Source: Marinicella gelatinilytica (lineage in GTDB: Bacteria > Pseudomonadota > Gammaproteobacteria > Xanthomonadales > Marinicellaceae). From it: a DNA stretch of 64,000 nucleotides. The stretch is from NCBI RefSeq assembly GCF_026410405.1, contig NZ_JAPMLN010000014.1, forward strand, positions 107,972 to 171,971. The letters are read 5' to 3'. The position numbers and the translations under genes are program-made. The notes under the pieces are model-generated. The model was not told the DNA's origin. It saw nothing but the letters and a program-made list of their open reading frames with translations, and did not search any database. Below, one piece after another: positions 15,587 through 25,865 of the stretch (its first letter is position 1; each line of letters begins with the position of its first letter).

Positions 15587-16462
15587 TTACTTTGTTTCAT
15601 CTAATCGCTTATAAAGATGCACCTCAGTTTGCGGGTAAGGAAAGCTACAGCCGCCGGCTTCAATGTTATATTTTAATTGTTCCAATAAATCCGCCCGTAC
15701 CGGCCAATAATCGGCACTGTTCACCCAAGGTCTGACGGTAAAGTTAACGCTGGATGCGCCCAATTCATTGAGCATCACTTTAGGCTCAGGATCTGTGAGG
15801 ACTTTTTCGTGAGCAGCTACGGTATCAGTGATGATTTTTTTCGCGGTTTTTATGTCATCATCGTAACTAACGCCAATAACTAAATCGATGCGACGTGTCG
15901 GTTGGGCAGAATAATTGGTGATGACATCATTGGTCACCTGGCTGTTGGGAATAATCAGGTTTTTATTATCAGTGGTGCGCAAATAGGTACTGAATAATTT
16001 AATTTCCTTAACTGTTCCACTGACATCGCTGAGTTCCACAAAATCACCAATTTTAAAGGGCCTGAACATCACCAACATAATGCCGGCGGCAAAATTGGCT
16101 AAAGAATCCTTCAAAGCCAAACCGATGGCTAAACCGGCGGCACCCACTAAGGCGATTAAAGAGGTGGTCTGGAATCCCAATTGAGTCAGGGCCATAATAA
16201 TAACGAAAGTCAGCAGCGAGTAATAAACTAATTTGCTGACAAAACTGGATAGAATTTGGTCATGTTGGGTGCGGGTGATGGCTTTGGAGCTAAACGTGGC
16301 CACCCATCGGGCGATTTTTTTGCCTATCCAATAAATAAGCAGGGCAAAAATGAGGGCTTTAACAACCGATAAAACCACTTGTGGGTTATTAACCAGGTCA
16401 ATTAAATAGGTTTTCATCTCAACCAAAAAATCAGTATTTTTGGGTGTTTGTGACTCTTGCAT
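15587..16462 (-). CDS. Small-conductance mechanosensitive channel (MscS family)
   Basis: 291 aa, close to E. coli MscS (286). GGAG lies 7 nt before the ATG at 16462. Three membrane segments: about 30-50 (LSVVKALIFALLIYWIG), about 75-95 (YYSLLTFVIIMALTQLG) and the pore helix 100-125, with the Ala/Gly packing pattern SLIALVGAAGLAIGLALKDSLANFAAGI. The beta domain begins RPFKIGDFVELSDVSGTV, a strong MscS signature. It opens at the inner membrane upon hypo-osmotic shock. It has its own transcript; the neighbours do not point to another role. Confidence 0.93.
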   Translation of the reverse strand: MQESQTPKNTDFLVEMKTYLIDLVNNPQVVLSVVKALIFALLIYWIGKKIARWVATFSSKAITRTQHDQILSSFVSKLVYYSLLTFVIIMALTQLGFQTTSLIALVGAAGLAIGLALKDSLANFAAGIMLVMFRPFKIGDFVELSDVSGTVKEIKLFSTYLRTTDNKNLIIPNSQVTNDVITNYSAQPTRRIDLVIGVSYDDDIKTAKKIITDTVAAHEKVLTDPEPKVMLNELGASSVNFTVRPWVNSADYWPVRADLLEQLKYNIEAGGCSFPYPQTEVHLYKRLDETK

Positions 16463-16553
16463 CAATCATCTCCAACATTAAAAATGAATATTCTAACAAA
16501 ACCAAGCGTTAAAATATGATGAAACTGAATGTTATGCTTTTTTGATGCGGCTT

Positions 16554-17165
16554 TTAGTCTTGTAGAAATGCCAAAGTCAGATCTTTGGCTTCTTTGTTAT
16601 TTAATAAGCCCATGTGAGATGTGTGAACAATTCGATGCTCATCCAGCCAGTCTGCCTGGGTTTCACTCAAAGCCACGGTGCCGTCGTGCCGGCTTTTCCA
16701 GTTGGCAATAAAGCGCCCCAGACCATAGGGAGAGTCACCGGCAATCATCATGGTTTGGCGTTTTTTGATGGGTAGTTTGATGCCTTTTGATAATGGCTTA
16801 GCAGCGTGTTTAAGCAGCGCCTTATCCCAGCCCAATTCATGTAATCTTTGTGCCACTTGAGAGCCGTTAATGGGTGAGCCGATGAACAGTAATTTGCCCG
16901 GTTTGGTGATTTTAGATAGCGCCTCCATGGCTAAAATACCGCCCATGGAGTGCACCACTAAGTGAATGATGTCTTCTTCTCGGGAATTAATAAAGGCGGC
17001 CAATCTTCGAACATTAAATTTAAAAGGGTGAACGGTGGTCTTGTAACCGAAAAGGTAAACCTTAAACCCATGATCTTCTAAGAAATGTCGATAACCAATC
17101 CAAGTCCATGGTTTCATCCATAAACCATGGACCAGAACAACTGCTTGTGAGGTTGGTTTATTCAT
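16554..17165 (-). CDS. Alpha/beta hydrolase (lipase/PGAP1-like)
   Basis: 203 aa from the ATG at 17165; in-frame sequence upstream to 17219 lies inside aspS. It begins [20 protein letters not shown], the oxyanion strand HG. The nucleophile elbow is HSMGG (Ser in G/H-x-S-x-G), and a plausible acid and His follow (His in HTSHMGLL near the C-terminus). No signal peptide, so cytoplasmic. Likely an esterase or lipase; substrate not deducible. It overlaps the aspS stop by 8 bp and is therefore the second gene of that operon. Confidence 0.8.
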   Translation of the reverse strand: MNKPTSQAVVLVHGLWMKPWTWIGYRHFLEDHGFKVYLFGYKTTVHPFKFNVRRLAAFINSREEDIIHLVVHSMGGILAMEALSKITKPGKLLFIGSPINGSQVAQRLHELGWDKALLKHAAKPLSKGIKLPIKKRQTMMIAGDSPYGLGRFIANWKSRHDGTVALSETQADWLDEHRIVHTSHMGLLNNKEAKDLTLAFLQD

Positions 17166-18933
17166 CAACCTCAGGCAATATGGTTTGGATATGAACATCT
17201 GCCAATTGACTGTTATCAATATCCGAAGGTGCTGTTGTTAATGGACAAGCACCACTGGCCGTTTTCGGAAAAGCAATTACTTCACGAATGGATTCCTCGC
17301 CACACATGAGAGCTGCCATCCGATCGATGCCGAAGGCGATACCGCCCATTGGCGGACAGCCGTAATCCAGCGCATCTAACAGAAATCCAAATTTTTCTTG
17401 GGCTTGATCATCGGTAATTGCCAGCAGTTCGAAAACAGCCGATTGCATGTCTGACCGGTGAATACGGATGGAACCGCCACCTAACTCAACACCATTGAGA
17501 ACCATGTCATACGCTTTTGACAGGGCTTCACCGGGTGCTGCTTGGAGGCTTGCTAAATCACAGGCCGGTGCAGTGAATGGATGGTGTAAAGCGTCCCAAC
17601 GTTTCTCATCATCATTCCATTCAAACATGGGGAAGTCCACCACCCATAATGGTTGCCAGTCTTTTGATATGCGATCAGTGTCTTCACCAATTTTTAAGCG
17701 CAAGGCACCCATATATTGGGAGACATCTTGATAATTGCCGGCACCAAAAAATAATAGGTCACCATTATCGGCAGCTGTTAATTCGATGATTTTGGTCAAC
17801 GCTTGATCGTCTAAAAACTTAACAATAGGAGATTGTAAACCATCACGACCGGCAGCCTTGTCGTTGACTTTAATCCATGCCAATCCTCGGGCGCCGTAAC
17901 GTCTGACAAACGGGTCATAATCGTCAATTTGTTTGCGCGTGAAGTTTTCACCACCCTGGGGTACTTTCAGAACCGCGACTCGACCATTGGCATCATTGGC
18001 CGGTGCCGAGAATACTTTAAATTCTGTGTCTTTAACAGCGTCGGCAATATCCACCAACTCCAAATCATTGCGTAAATCAGGTTTGTCTGAACCATAACGG
18101 CGCATGGCTTCATGGTAGGTCATACGCGGGAAAGGCTTGGGTAAATCAACATCAAGTACTTCTTTGAAGGTATTGCGAATTAAGTTTTCGGCTAAATTTA
18201 ATACGTCTTCCTGTTCAACAAATGCCATTTCCACATCTAACTGGGTGAACTCCGGCTGTCTATCAGCACGCAAATCTTCGTCTCGAAAGCAACGGGCGAT
18301 TTGGTAATATCTATCCATGCCGGACATCATCAATAATTGCTTAAACAACTGTGGTGATTGTGGCAAGGCGTAAAATTGCCCCGGGTGCATACGTGCCGGC
18401 ACCAGAAAGTCACGCGCTCCTTCAGGTGTGGCTTTGGTTAGAATGGGTGTTTCAATATCGAGAAAATCTTGTCCGTGCAAATGTTGTCGCAAGGCATGGT
18501 TTAATCGAGAACGTAAACGTATATTGTGCTGCATTTTGGCACGACGTAAATCGAGGTAGCGATACTTTAAACGCACCTGTTCACCAGCGTGTTCATCCAT
18601 CATGAAAGGTAATGCTTTGGCCGGATTGAGGACTTCATATTGATCCACCACCACTTCGATCTGACCGCTGGCCAGTCGTTCATTGGCTTGACCTTCGGGG
18701 CGTTTGCGGACGGTGCCGGTGACCCGTAAGCAATATTCATAACGGGCATCTTCAGCGATTTGAAAGGCTGCTTGATTATCAGGTTCTACCACCACCTGTA
18801 ATAAGCCGGTGTGGTCGCGTAAATCGATAAAAATCACGCCACCGTGATCGCGGCGTTTATCGACCCAACCACACACCTCTACCGGTTGATTAAGAAATTG
18901 TTCCGTTACCTGATTACAATATTGACTGCGCAT
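17158..18933 (-). CDS. aspS: Aspartyl-tRNA synthetase
   Basis: 591 aa, the usual bacterial size. An N-terminal OB-fold anticodon-binding domain ([24 protein letters not shown]) is followed by class II motif 2 ([24 protein letters not shown]), a bacterial GAD insertion (about 290-410) and motif 3 ([15 protein letters not shown]). It charges tRNA-Asp; whether it also charges tRNA-Asn cannot be read by eye. First gene of a two-gene operon with the hydrolase. Confidence 0.97.
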   Translation of the reverse strand: MRSQYCNQVTEQFLNQPVEVCGWVDKRRDHGGVIFIDLRDHTGLLQVVVEPDNQAAFQIAEDARYEYCLRVTGTVRKRPEGQANERLASGQIEVVVDQYEVLNPAKALPFMMDEHAGEQVRLKYRYLDLRRAKMQHNIRLRSRLNHALRQHLHGQDFLDIETPILTKATPEGARDFLVPARMHPGQFYALPQSPQLFKQLLMMSGMDRYYQIARCFRDEDLRADRQPEFTQLDVEMAFVEQEDVLNLAENLIRNTFKEVLDVDLPKPFPRMTYHEAMRRYGSDKPDLRNDLELVDIADAVKDTEFKVFSAPANDANGRVAVLKVPQGGENFTRKQIDDYDPFVRRYGARGLAWIKVNDKAAGRDGLQSPIVKFLDDQALTKIIELTAADNGDLLFFGAGNYQDVSQYMGALRLKIGEDTDRISKDWQPLWVVDFPMFEWNDDEKRWDALHHPFTAPACDLASLQAAPGEALSKAYDMVLNGVELGGGSIRIHRSDMQSAVFELLAITDDQAQEKFGFLLDALDYGCPPMGGIAFGIDRMAALMCGEESIREVIAFPKTASGACPLTTAPSDIDNSQLADVHIQTILPEVDE

Positions 18934-19121
18934 GTTGGACTGATTAAATAAAAACGACCAATTTTACCTTATCAAAGCCATGTAATCACTTCATTTACCT
19001 GTTTCAGGCATTAAAAAAGGGTGACCGACTTCACAAATCGAATATTTTTGGGTTAAGCTAACATTCAAGGCTATAATCTATAATGGTAAGCCTGATAAAT
19101 AAACCTTTGCGGGGAATAAGC

Positions 19122-21125
19122 ATGAAAAAGAAATTTGGTCATTATGAGGTCATCTCTGAGTTAGGCAGAGGCGGTATGGGTGTGGTTTATAAAGCTTTTG
19201 AGCCCACTTTGAATCGCTATGTGGCCATTAAGGCATTGGGCGAACATTTGCTGAATGATGATGATTTGATTGAACGCTTTACCCGCGAAGCCAAAAGTAT
19301 GGCTGCCATTAATCACCCGAATGTTATTCAGGTCTATTACATTGGCAAAGAAGGCAAGCAGCCTTATTTCGCCATGGAATTTTTGGAAGGCATTTCATTG
19401 GATGAACTGCTGACCGGTCAACGAATTCTTCAAGTCGGTGATGCAAAAAATATTTTGCGCCAGGCCTGTGCCGGTTTAAGTGAAGCCCATAAACATGATT
19501 TGGTACATCGCGATATTAAGCCCGCTAATTTGATGGTTTGTGTGGATGGCTCCGTGAAGGTGGTCGATTTTGGTATTGCGCAGACCCGAGAGTATGGTGA
19601 TAAGTTGACCAATACCGGTGAATTTGTGGGAACACCCGGGTATTTGTCGCCGGAAGTTTGTACCGGGCAAGAAGTGGATAAACGCTCGGACATTTTTGCC
19701 TTGGGCATTGTGTTTTACGAAATGCTGGCCGGCAAGGTGCCGTTTGAAAATGACAGCCCTTTGGGGTTAATGTTAGAAGTGGTGCAATCTGAAATTCCCG
19801 ATATCCGTGGCATCAATAAAAAAGTGGACAAGAAAACCCACTATATTCTGGAAAAGATGATTGCTAAAAACCCTGAGGAACGTTTTCAGGATTGTGCTGA
19901 AATTATTCAACAATTAGGACCCGGCAGTGAATTATCTGATTTAAAAACCATCAAAGCCCACGCCATTGAAGCGATTGTCAAACCTAAAAAAGTGTCGCAG
20001 CAAGTCACCCAACAAGCTGCGAAAACTTTGGCCAATGCAACAGCCACAACCCCTAATAATCAGCGTTCAGAGAATAAAAAATCAGCGTGGTTTTGGAAAG
20101 TGGCTGCTGTTGTTTTGGTGTTAGCCGGCGGGGGTGTTTTAGCGGTACAACAAGGCTATTTGCCCAACCCACTGGAGAAACAAAACACCCCAATTAATGC
20201 ACTGATGTCTGATAACCAAGAAACCATGTCGCTGGCAGATGTGCCGCTTAAATCAGAGTCTGAGCTGCAGGCCATGAGTGATGAAATGAACCAGCAACAT
20301 GAGGCCGAGCCAGAGGTCGTTAAAAGCAGCACTGCATCCACCACTAACGGAGGTTTATTGACCTGGGGTGCACAATTATTATCCGATTCAGATGATAAAA
20401 AAACCAGTGCAAATAAAGACAGCACTCAGCATGTTGAAGATAATAACCAGATTGCGGCTGTTGAACCACAGCCAAACGATGCCAGTTTTGATATTCAATT
20501 AGTGGATTCTGACAGTCAATCAGCCTCTGTCGATCATCAAACGAAAGACACACAGCTGAAAACTAAAGAGCCGGCGGTCGATCAGCCGATTGAAAACACC
20601 GATAACTTAATCGCAAAAGTCGAGGTGCCGAACAAAACCATTGCACAACAAGCGCAACAAAAGAGTCGATCTAAGCCGGTTATAAAACGCGATAAAGGTG
20701 TGGCGGTGTTGGTATTCGGTGATCCCGCAGTGGCCAATCCCATCAAAAAAATCATCGAATCTGAACTTAAATCAGCTGGTATTAAAGTCATGAACGAACA
20801 ATTTGTGCCCGGGTTAAGTGGCGCTATGGCGCAAGGCTTTGATATGGCCGATGTTCGTCAACGCTTAGACGGCTATGGCGGGCAACAATTGGTGGTTGCC
20901 AATGTTAATTTTGTGGGTGAGCAAATGTTGGAATACTATGGTCGCCAATCAGTGTTAGTAAATGCACAGTTGGATGTCGATAGTTATGATTTAGCCAGTG
21001 GCGATTCTTTAGGAAGCGGTTATGGCAGTGATTTAAAATATACCAGTCTAAATGCCACTCAGGTGGCACAAGAGGCGGTGATGGGTTTTGTGGATCGACT
21101 GAAGGATGATTTAAAACAACGTTAA
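19122..21125 (+). CDS. Membrane-anchored Ser/Thr protein kinase
   Basis: About 667 aa from the ATG at 19122, which has GGGG at 19111-19114. Kinase domain about residues 5-265: glycine loop GRGGMGVVYKA, VAIK lysine, catalytic loop HRDIKPANLM, DFG (VDFGIAQ), and GTPGYLSPE in the activation segment. All catalytic residues are present. A basic Ala/Gln linker leads to one membrane helix (about 324-346, WFWKVAAVVLVLAGGGVLAV). A low-complexity acidic, Ser/Gln-rich periplasmic region (about 350-520) follows, and then a folded C-terminal domain (about 525-667, GVAVLVFGDPAVANPIKKII ...). PASTA repeats are absent. Signals sensed outside are unknown. No phosphatase gene is adjacent. Confidence 0.9.
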   Translation: MKKKFGHYEVISELGRGGMGVVYKAFEPTLNRYVAIKALGEHLLNDDDLIERFTREAKSMAAINHPNVIQVYYIGKEGKQPYFAMEFLEGISLDELLTGQRILQVGDAKNILRQACAGLSEAHKHDLVHRDIKPANLMVCVDGSVKVVDFGIAQTREYGDKLTNTGEFVGTPGYLSPEVCTGQEVDKRSDIFALGIVFYEMLAGKVPFENDSPLGLMLEVVQSEIPDIRGINKKVDKKTHYILEKMIAKNPEERFQDCAEIIQQLGPGSELSDLKTIKAHAIEAIVKPKKVSQQVTQQAAKTLANATATTPNNQRSENKKSAWFWKVAAVVLVLAGGGVLAVQQGYLPNPLEKQNTPINALMSDNQETMSLADVPLKSESELQAMSDEMNQQHEAEPEVVKSSTASTTNGGLLTWGAQLLSDSDDKKTSANKDSTQHVEDNNQIAAVEPQPNDASFDIQLVDSDSQSASVDHQTKDTQLKTKEPAVDQPIENTDNLIAKVEVPNKTIAQQAQQKSRSKPVIKRDKGVAVLVFGDPAVANPIKKIIESELKSAGIKVMNEQFVPGLSGAMAQGFDMADVRQRLDGYGGQQLVVANVNFVGEQMLEYYGRQSVLVNAQLDVDSYDLASGDSLGSGYGSDLKYTSLNATQVAQEAVMGFVDRLKDDLKQR

Positions 21126-21233
21126 TCCGAATACTAAAAAAAATTCGAGTGCTAACTGTAACTTTAAAAACAATCTTTCAAATACAATGAAAATAAATCT
21201 ATTTAATACCGGTAACGTAAAATATTCGGGTGT

Positions 21234-22313
21234 ATGAAACCACAGGTTTTGTTGCTATCCGCCTATGATGCGGAATCACATCGCTATTGGTACCAAAACC
21301 TCAGTTATCAGCTGAGTGAATTTGATTGGCATATTTTGACTTTAAAAGACCGTTTTTTTAGCTGGCGTTTGGCGTCCAACGCCTTAAACTTCAAACATCA
21401 CCATCATCAGCTATTAAGTCAGAACTATGACTTGCTAATTGCAACTTCTATGGCTGATTTAGCAACTATTCGTGGCTACTACCCGCATTTAGCTAATATT
21501 CCTAACATATTGTATTTCCATGAAAATCAATTTGCTTATCCGGATAACCCGCGTCAGCAAGGTTTATTGACCATGCAATTACGCAGTTTAATGGCTGCTG
21601 ATGTGGCGGATACGGTGGTTTTTAACAGTGGCTATAACCTCCGCAGTTTTATGGTTGGTGCGGAAGCTTTTGTTAACACCATGCCCGATGGTATTCCTGA
21701 TAATTTACTTAGTTCAATTGAGCGCAAATCATCAGTTTTACCGGTACCCATTTTAGATGACTGTGTGCCTTCAAAATCAACCGTGGCGCATAGTGAGTTG
21801 GGTGTTTTGACCGTGATATGGAATCACCGTTGGGAACATGACAAGGCCCCGGAAACCCTGTTAGCTTTAATGAAACTATGTCAAGATCAAGCCATTCGAT
21901 TTCATGTTTTGGGGCGAGTTTTTAAAAAAATACCTAAGGCCATGCAAAGCATCATCAACGACCATGCTGATCAATGCCTTACTTTGGGCTACGTGGATAA
22001 TCGACAGGATTACCTGAAAATACTACAAACCGGTGATGTTGTGTTATCCACAGCGTACCATGATTTCCAAGGTGTTTCCTTATTAGAGGCGGTGGCTTGT
22101 GGATGCTTGCCGGTGGCGCCAGATCGTTTGGTTTATCCGGATTTATATCCTGCGGATAACTTGTACACCTCGACCCCAGGTTCGCCAAAAGTAGAAGCCG
22201 AGGCCATTTTAGTGAAGTTACAAGATCCATCCTTACTAAAACATGTACAGCCGATATTTGGTTGGCGTGATATGGCAGAAGATTATCGACAATGGATTAA
22301 CGCATGGCTGTAA
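21234..22313 (+). CDS. DUF3524-type glycosyltransferase, homologue of tRNA-queuosine mannosyltransferase
   Basis: 359 aa with the DUF3524 N-terminal signature LLLSAYDAESHRYW and DWHILTLKDRFFSWRLA, followed by ATSMADLATIRG and YFHENQFAYP. The C-terminal half is a GT-B/GT4 donor domain (WNHRWEHDKAPETLLALM ... VLSTAYHDFQGVSLLEAVACGCLPVAPD). The animal homologue GTDC1/QTMAN attaches mannose to queuosine in tRNA-Asp; by family this bacterial protein may do similar work, but bacterial substrates are not settled. It could instead serve a glycan pathway given the neighbours. Overlaps the VanZ-like gene by 10 bp. Confidence 0.8.
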   Translation: MKPQVLLLSAYDAESHRYWYQNLSYQLSEFDWHILTLKDRFFSWRLASNALNFKHHHHQLLSQNYDLLIATSMADLATIRGYYPHLANIPNILYFHENQFAYPDNPRQQGLLTMQLRSLMAADVADTVVFNSGYNLRSFMVGAEAFVNTMPDGIPDNLLSSIERKSSVLPVPILDDCVPSKSTVAHSELGVLTVIWNHRWEHDKAPETLLALMKLCQDQAIRFHVLGRVFKKIPKAMQSIINDHADQCLTLGYVDNRQDYLKILQTGDVVLSTAYHDFQGVSLLEAVACGCLPVAPDRLVYPDLYPADNLYTSTPGSPKVEAEAILVKLQDPSLLKHVQPIFGWRDMAEDYRQWINAWL

Positions 22314-22660
22314 AAAACAAAATTGCACACGGTATCGGTTGGTTGCTGGTGATACTTATTTGGTTGTTATCTCTGCTACCATTATCCGTGCCAACAACAG
22401 CGGTAGAAGGTGGCGATAAAATCGGGCACTTTGTGGCTTATGCAGTGATGACTTATTGGTTTTTGCACTTGTACCCAAAAACATGGCTGGTGATTTGGGC
22501 TTTTATTGTGATGGGAGTAATGATTGAAGTGCTACAAGGATTAACCACATTTCGTTTTTTTGAATGGGCTGATATATTGGCTAATGGTCTGGGGGTGGTG
22601 GTAGCGTGGTTTGTTTTTGGTGGTTTGAAAGTACACATCAAAATACTTTGTTCAAGATAA
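22304..22660 (+). CDS. VanZ-like membrane protein
   Basis: 118 aa with about four membrane segments. It has the VanZ-family signature GGDKIGHFVAYAVMTYWF near the first loop (D, K, H conserved) and a late segment RFFEWADILANGLGVVVAWFVF. The biochemical function of single-domain VanZ-like proteins is unknown; VanZ itself gives teicoplanin resistance in enterococci. The ATG overlaps the end of the upstream glycosyltransferase gene, so the pair is probably coupled. Confidence 0.85.
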   Translation: MAVKNKIAHGIGWLLVILIWLLSLLPLSVPTTAVEGGDKIGHFVAYAVMTYWFLHLYPKTWLVIWAFIVMGVMIEVLQGLTTFRFFEWADILANGLGVVVAWFVFGGLKVHIKILCSR

Positions 22661-22725
22661 TAATCAACCACTAATGACCTGAAGCAATAATTTGAATACA
22701 ATACATTTTTGTCGCTGGGTTTTGT

Positions 22726-23664
22726 ATGCCATCCGTAGATATTATTGTACCGGTTTATAACGAACAAGATGTTTTGTCAGTGTTTCAACAGCGCATCACT
22801 GAGGTGATGTCACAATTGGACATAGACTGGCGGGTTTTGTTTGTGGATGATGGTTCACGTGATGACAGTTTACAGCAGATGCAAGAACTACAGGCAATCG
22901 ATGGCCGTTTTGGATATCTGTCTCTGTCCCGAAATTTTGGTAAAGAACATGCCCTGACTGCCGGTTTGGATCATGCCGATGGCGATGCGGTCATTGTTAT
23001 TGATGTGGATTTACAAGACCCGCCGGAATTGATACCGGATCTGATTGCCGCCTGGCACGAGGGTTATGACGTGGTGTATGCCACGCGTAAGCAGCGACAA
23101 GGCGAAACCTGGGCCAAAAAAACCACCGCTAATTGGTTTTACCGCATATTAAACACCATGAGCGACACCAGAATTCCCAAAGATACCGGTGATTTTCGAC
23201 TGATGTCCAAAAAAGCCTACCGTGCGGTGGGCCAGCTGCGCGAACGTAACCGCTTTATGAAAGGCTTATTCGCTTGGGTAGGCTACAAACAAAAGCAAAT
23301 TTTCTTTGAACGTGAACCCCGTGCCGCCGGTGAGACTAAATGGAATTATAATAAACTCTGGCGCTTTGCCATCGACGGTATCACTTCCTTCAGTTATTTA
23401 CCACTGCGCTTTGCCACCTGGATTGGCATGATGGTGGCGACCTTTGCGTTTATTTATGGTTTGGTAATTATTGTCAAAACCTTGATTTTGGGTGCCGATG
23501 TCCCCGGTTATCCGTCCTTAATGGTGGTCATTCTGTTCCTCGGCGGCATCCAGCTGACAGCTTTGGGCATTATCGGCGAATACCTCGGCCGTATGTTTAA
23601 CGAAACCAAACAGCGCCCCTTATATCTTGTGGATGACTATCAACCACCTGGTTTTGATAAATAA
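22726..23664 (+). CDS. GtrB/ArnC-type polyprenyl-phosphate glycosyltransferase
   Basis: 312 aa. The GT2 catalytic domain starts VDIIVPVYNEQDVLSVF, has DDGSRDDS and the metal-binding VIDVDLQDPPELI, and RNRFMKGLFAWVGY before the C-terminus. Two membrane helices close it (about 232-255 and 267-290). This layout matches enzymes that load a sugar from a nucleotide onto undecaprenyl phosphate at the cytoplasmic face for later transfer outside. No dedicated GtrA flippase or GtrC-type transferase is next to it. Part of the probable envelope-modification block. Confidence 0.88.
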   Translation: MPSVDIIVPVYNEQDVLSVFQQRITEVMSQLDIDWRVLFVDDGSRDDSLQQMQELQAIDGRFGYLSLSRNFGKEHALTAGLDHADGDAVIVIDVDLQDPPELIPDLIAAWHEGYDVVYATRKQRQGETWAKKTTANWFYRILNTMSDTRIPKDTGDFRLMSKKAYRAVGQLRERNRFMKGLFAWVGYKQKQIFFEREPRAAGETKWNYNKLWRFAIDGITSFSYLPLRFATWIGMMVATFAFIYGLVIIVKTLILGADVPGYPSLMVVILFLGGIQLTALGIIGEYLGRMFNETKQRPLYLVDDYQPPGFDK

Positions 23665-23666
23665 GT

Positions 23667-24533
23667 TTATTTTTCAGCGCACAGTAATAGTTGCGGCCCA
23701 CCCAAATAAGCATACTTCTTTGACCAATAGACGAGCCCATAAGCATCACTAAATCCCAAGGATTTAAGGGTATTTAATAAATCCCAGCCAAACGTGTAAT
23801 AACTTAAGCTGCCTTCTTTTGACATCGGGTTGCCGTGGTATTCCGGCTCAACATGAAACACCGTTTCATTGTTGTCATTAATGGATGCCCGCACCAAAGT
23901 TTCATCTGCATTGACATCAAAAGGTACAGAGAACAGTAATTTACCTGTGGGTTTTAGAACACGAAGAATTTCTGTTAAGCCTTGCTTGAAATCAGGAATG
24001 TGCTCAAAACAATCAAAGGACAACGCATAATCAAATTGTTCATTGGCGTATTCTAAGTGGGTTAAGTCTTGATGATTGAGCCGACGAGGAAATAATTTGA
24101 GCTTAAAGCGAATAATATTTCGCCAAGTACTGGCAGACACGAACTCGCTGCCAACTGAATTAGGATAGTTTTTCATCAGCCATTTATATAGTGGACTGAG
24201 TTGTTCAGTGAGATAAACACGGTCTTTTTTATTGGGCTGACAGAACTGCTCAAAAACATGAATGGCGCCTCGAATTCTGTTATTGAACTGGGTTTTCTGA
24301 CAAACCAAACGTTCTCGTAAATTAGGCTGACCTTGGTGCTGATACAGATTATCCACTAAAAACCGGCTGTCACTTTTTACCGGCCAACTAAAACCTTCTA
24401 CATATAATTCATCTTGGTTTTTCAAAATGTCAACAAGTGCTTGCTCATATTTTTTGAGTTGCGTCAGTTGCTCAGCATGATCTGTAATCAGTTGGCGGTA
24501 TTGTTCTTGTGAGTTGGTTTTGAATATTTGCAT
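23667..24533 (-). CDS. SAM-dependent methyltransferase (Methyltransf_11 type)
   Basis: About 288 aa from the ATG at 24533; a GTG at 24548 in the same frame is also possible, and neither has a strong ribosome site. The fold is recognised from its second half: NEQFDYALSFDCFEHIPDFKQGLTEILRVLKPTGKLLFSVPF. The glycine-rich motif I is replaced by a degenerate PNSVGSEFVSASTWRN segment, so SAM binding is less certain. The N-terminal 120 residues are helical and charged. Related proteins sit in O-antigen or capsule clusters. The only minus-strand gene in this block, with its stop 2 bp from the end of the GtrB-like gene. Confidence 0.7.
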   Translation of the reverse strand: MQIFKTNSQEQYRQLITDHAEQLTQLKKYEQALVDILKNQDELYVEGFSWPVKSDSRFLVDNLYQHQGQPNLRERLVCQKTQFNNRIRGAIHVFEQFCQPNKKDRVYLTEQLSPLYKWLMKNYPNSVGSEFVSASTWRNIIRFKLKLFPRRLNHQDLTHLEYANEQFDYALSFDCFEHIPDFKQGLTEILRVLKPTGKLLFSVPFDVNADETLVRASINDNNETVFHVEPEYHGNPMSKEGSLSYYTFGWDLLNTLKSLGFSDAYGLVYWSKKYAYLGGPQLLLCAEK

Positions 24534-24695
24534 GAAGTTTTGTTGCACAATGGGGCTTAGATTATAGTGGTGTTATTGATTTTTTAACATGGTTAATAAA
24601 AGCCATAACAAGTGATGTCAGTGATAACAGTGTTTTAAATTACTGTTTTAAAGCTTAAAATGGAAGTTTAGTGTAATCAGTGTATTTGGATTTTG

Positions 24696-25778
24696 ATGAA
24701 TTTACAAACCGTAAAAAAGTATATGCCTTCGTGGTTGAAAAAGGTTTTAATCAGACCTTATCGTATATTACGTGCATTGCGGTATCGTTTTGATCCTAAT
24801 CAATATGCATTACGAACCGGTAACGAAGCGGATGTTTTCAGTGAACTGGAAGAGGTTAATTCTTTACCGGAAATTTTTCATTATTGGTCGAATCGTTATT
24901 TACGACCACAATTAGAAGATTTTGGTTTTAGTCATCCTGATGAGTTTTTTAAGTATTACGCCTGCAAAGCACAGCAACAGAAAAAACATCAAAACCCGTT
25001 GCGTATTCTTAGCATCGGTGCCGGTAATTGTGATACTGAAATCAAGTTAGCAAAAAACCTTCTTGGTGACGGCATTCAATCATTGACGATTGTTTGTATG
25101 GATATTAATCAAGCCATGTTTAAACGCGGTTTGGAATCGGCAGAAAAAGAAGGTGTTGCTAATCATCTGACATTTTTGCAAGCTGATTTCAACAGTTGGG
25201 AAAGTGATGATTTTTACGATTTGATTATTGCCCATCAAAGTCTTCATCATGTGGTCGAATTGGAGCACTTATTTGCTGAAATAAAAAAATCCTTACCTGC
25301 TGAAGGCTTTTTTATTACCTCTGATATTATCGGTCGCAACGGACACCAGCGCTGGCCCGAAGCGGTTAAGGTTTTAAAGAAAATTTGGCAACAAATGCCG
25401 CCTCGTTATCGCTACAACCATCAGCTAAATAAGGAGCAAAAGAAGTATGTTAATCATGATTGTTCTTCAGACAGTTTTGAGGGTATCCGAGCGCAAGATA
25501 TTCTGCCTTTGTTAATCAAAAACTTTCACTTCGAAACCTTTATACCTTTTGCTAACCTGATTTTGATTTTCATTGATCGGGGTTTAGGCCCTAACTTTGA
25601 TGTTAATAATCCGGAAGACCTTGCTTTTATCGACCGTATTCATCAGCTGGATGAAGAACTGATGTTGGCAGGTACCATCCAGCCCACGCAACTGATGGCC
25701 GCCATGCAATTAAAACCGAATGAAAATATCCGGTTGCGACATCCAAAACTAACGCCTGAGTTTTGTTTGCGTCAATAA
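24696..25778 (+). CDS. Class I SAM-dependent methyltransferase
   Basis: 360 aa from the ATG at 24696 (a TTG three bases earlier is possible; TTTGGA is at 24685-24690). Motif I is ILSIGAGNCDTEIKLAK; CMDINQAMFKRGLE follows the second strand and YDLIIAHQSLHHVVELEHLFAEIKKSL is motif IV with the typical 'SLHHV'. A basic N-terminus (KKVLIRPYRILRALRYRF) and a C-terminal helical region flank it. Methyltransferases of this kind act in surface-glycan and polyketide pathways; the substrate is unknown. It precedes the tandem LTA-synthase-like genes on the same strand. Confidence 0.82.
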   Translation: MNLQTVKKYMPSWLKKVLIRPYRILRALRYRFDPNQYALRTGNEADVFSELEEVNSLPEIFHYWSNRYLRPQLEDFGFSHPDEFFKYYACKAQQQKKHQNPLRILSIGAGNCDTEIKLAKNLLGDGIQSLTIVCMDINQAMFKRGLESAEKEGVANHLTFLQADFNSWESDDFYDLIIAHQSLHHVVELEHLFAEIKKSLPAEGFFITSDIIGRNGHQRWPEAVKVLKKIWQQMPPRYRYNHQLNKEQKKYVNHDCSSDSFEGIRAQDILPLLIKNFHFETFIPFANLILIFIDRGLGPNFDVNNPEDLAFIDRIHQLDEELMLAGTIQPTQLMAAMQLKPNENIRLRHPKLTPEFCLRQ

Positions 25779-25865
25779 ATGAAAATTGTGAGTTTATCTA
25801 TTGGTTGTTGGTTTATTAAATACATCGTTGATAAACTGGTCATTAATCTTTTTCTATTCCGGTAA

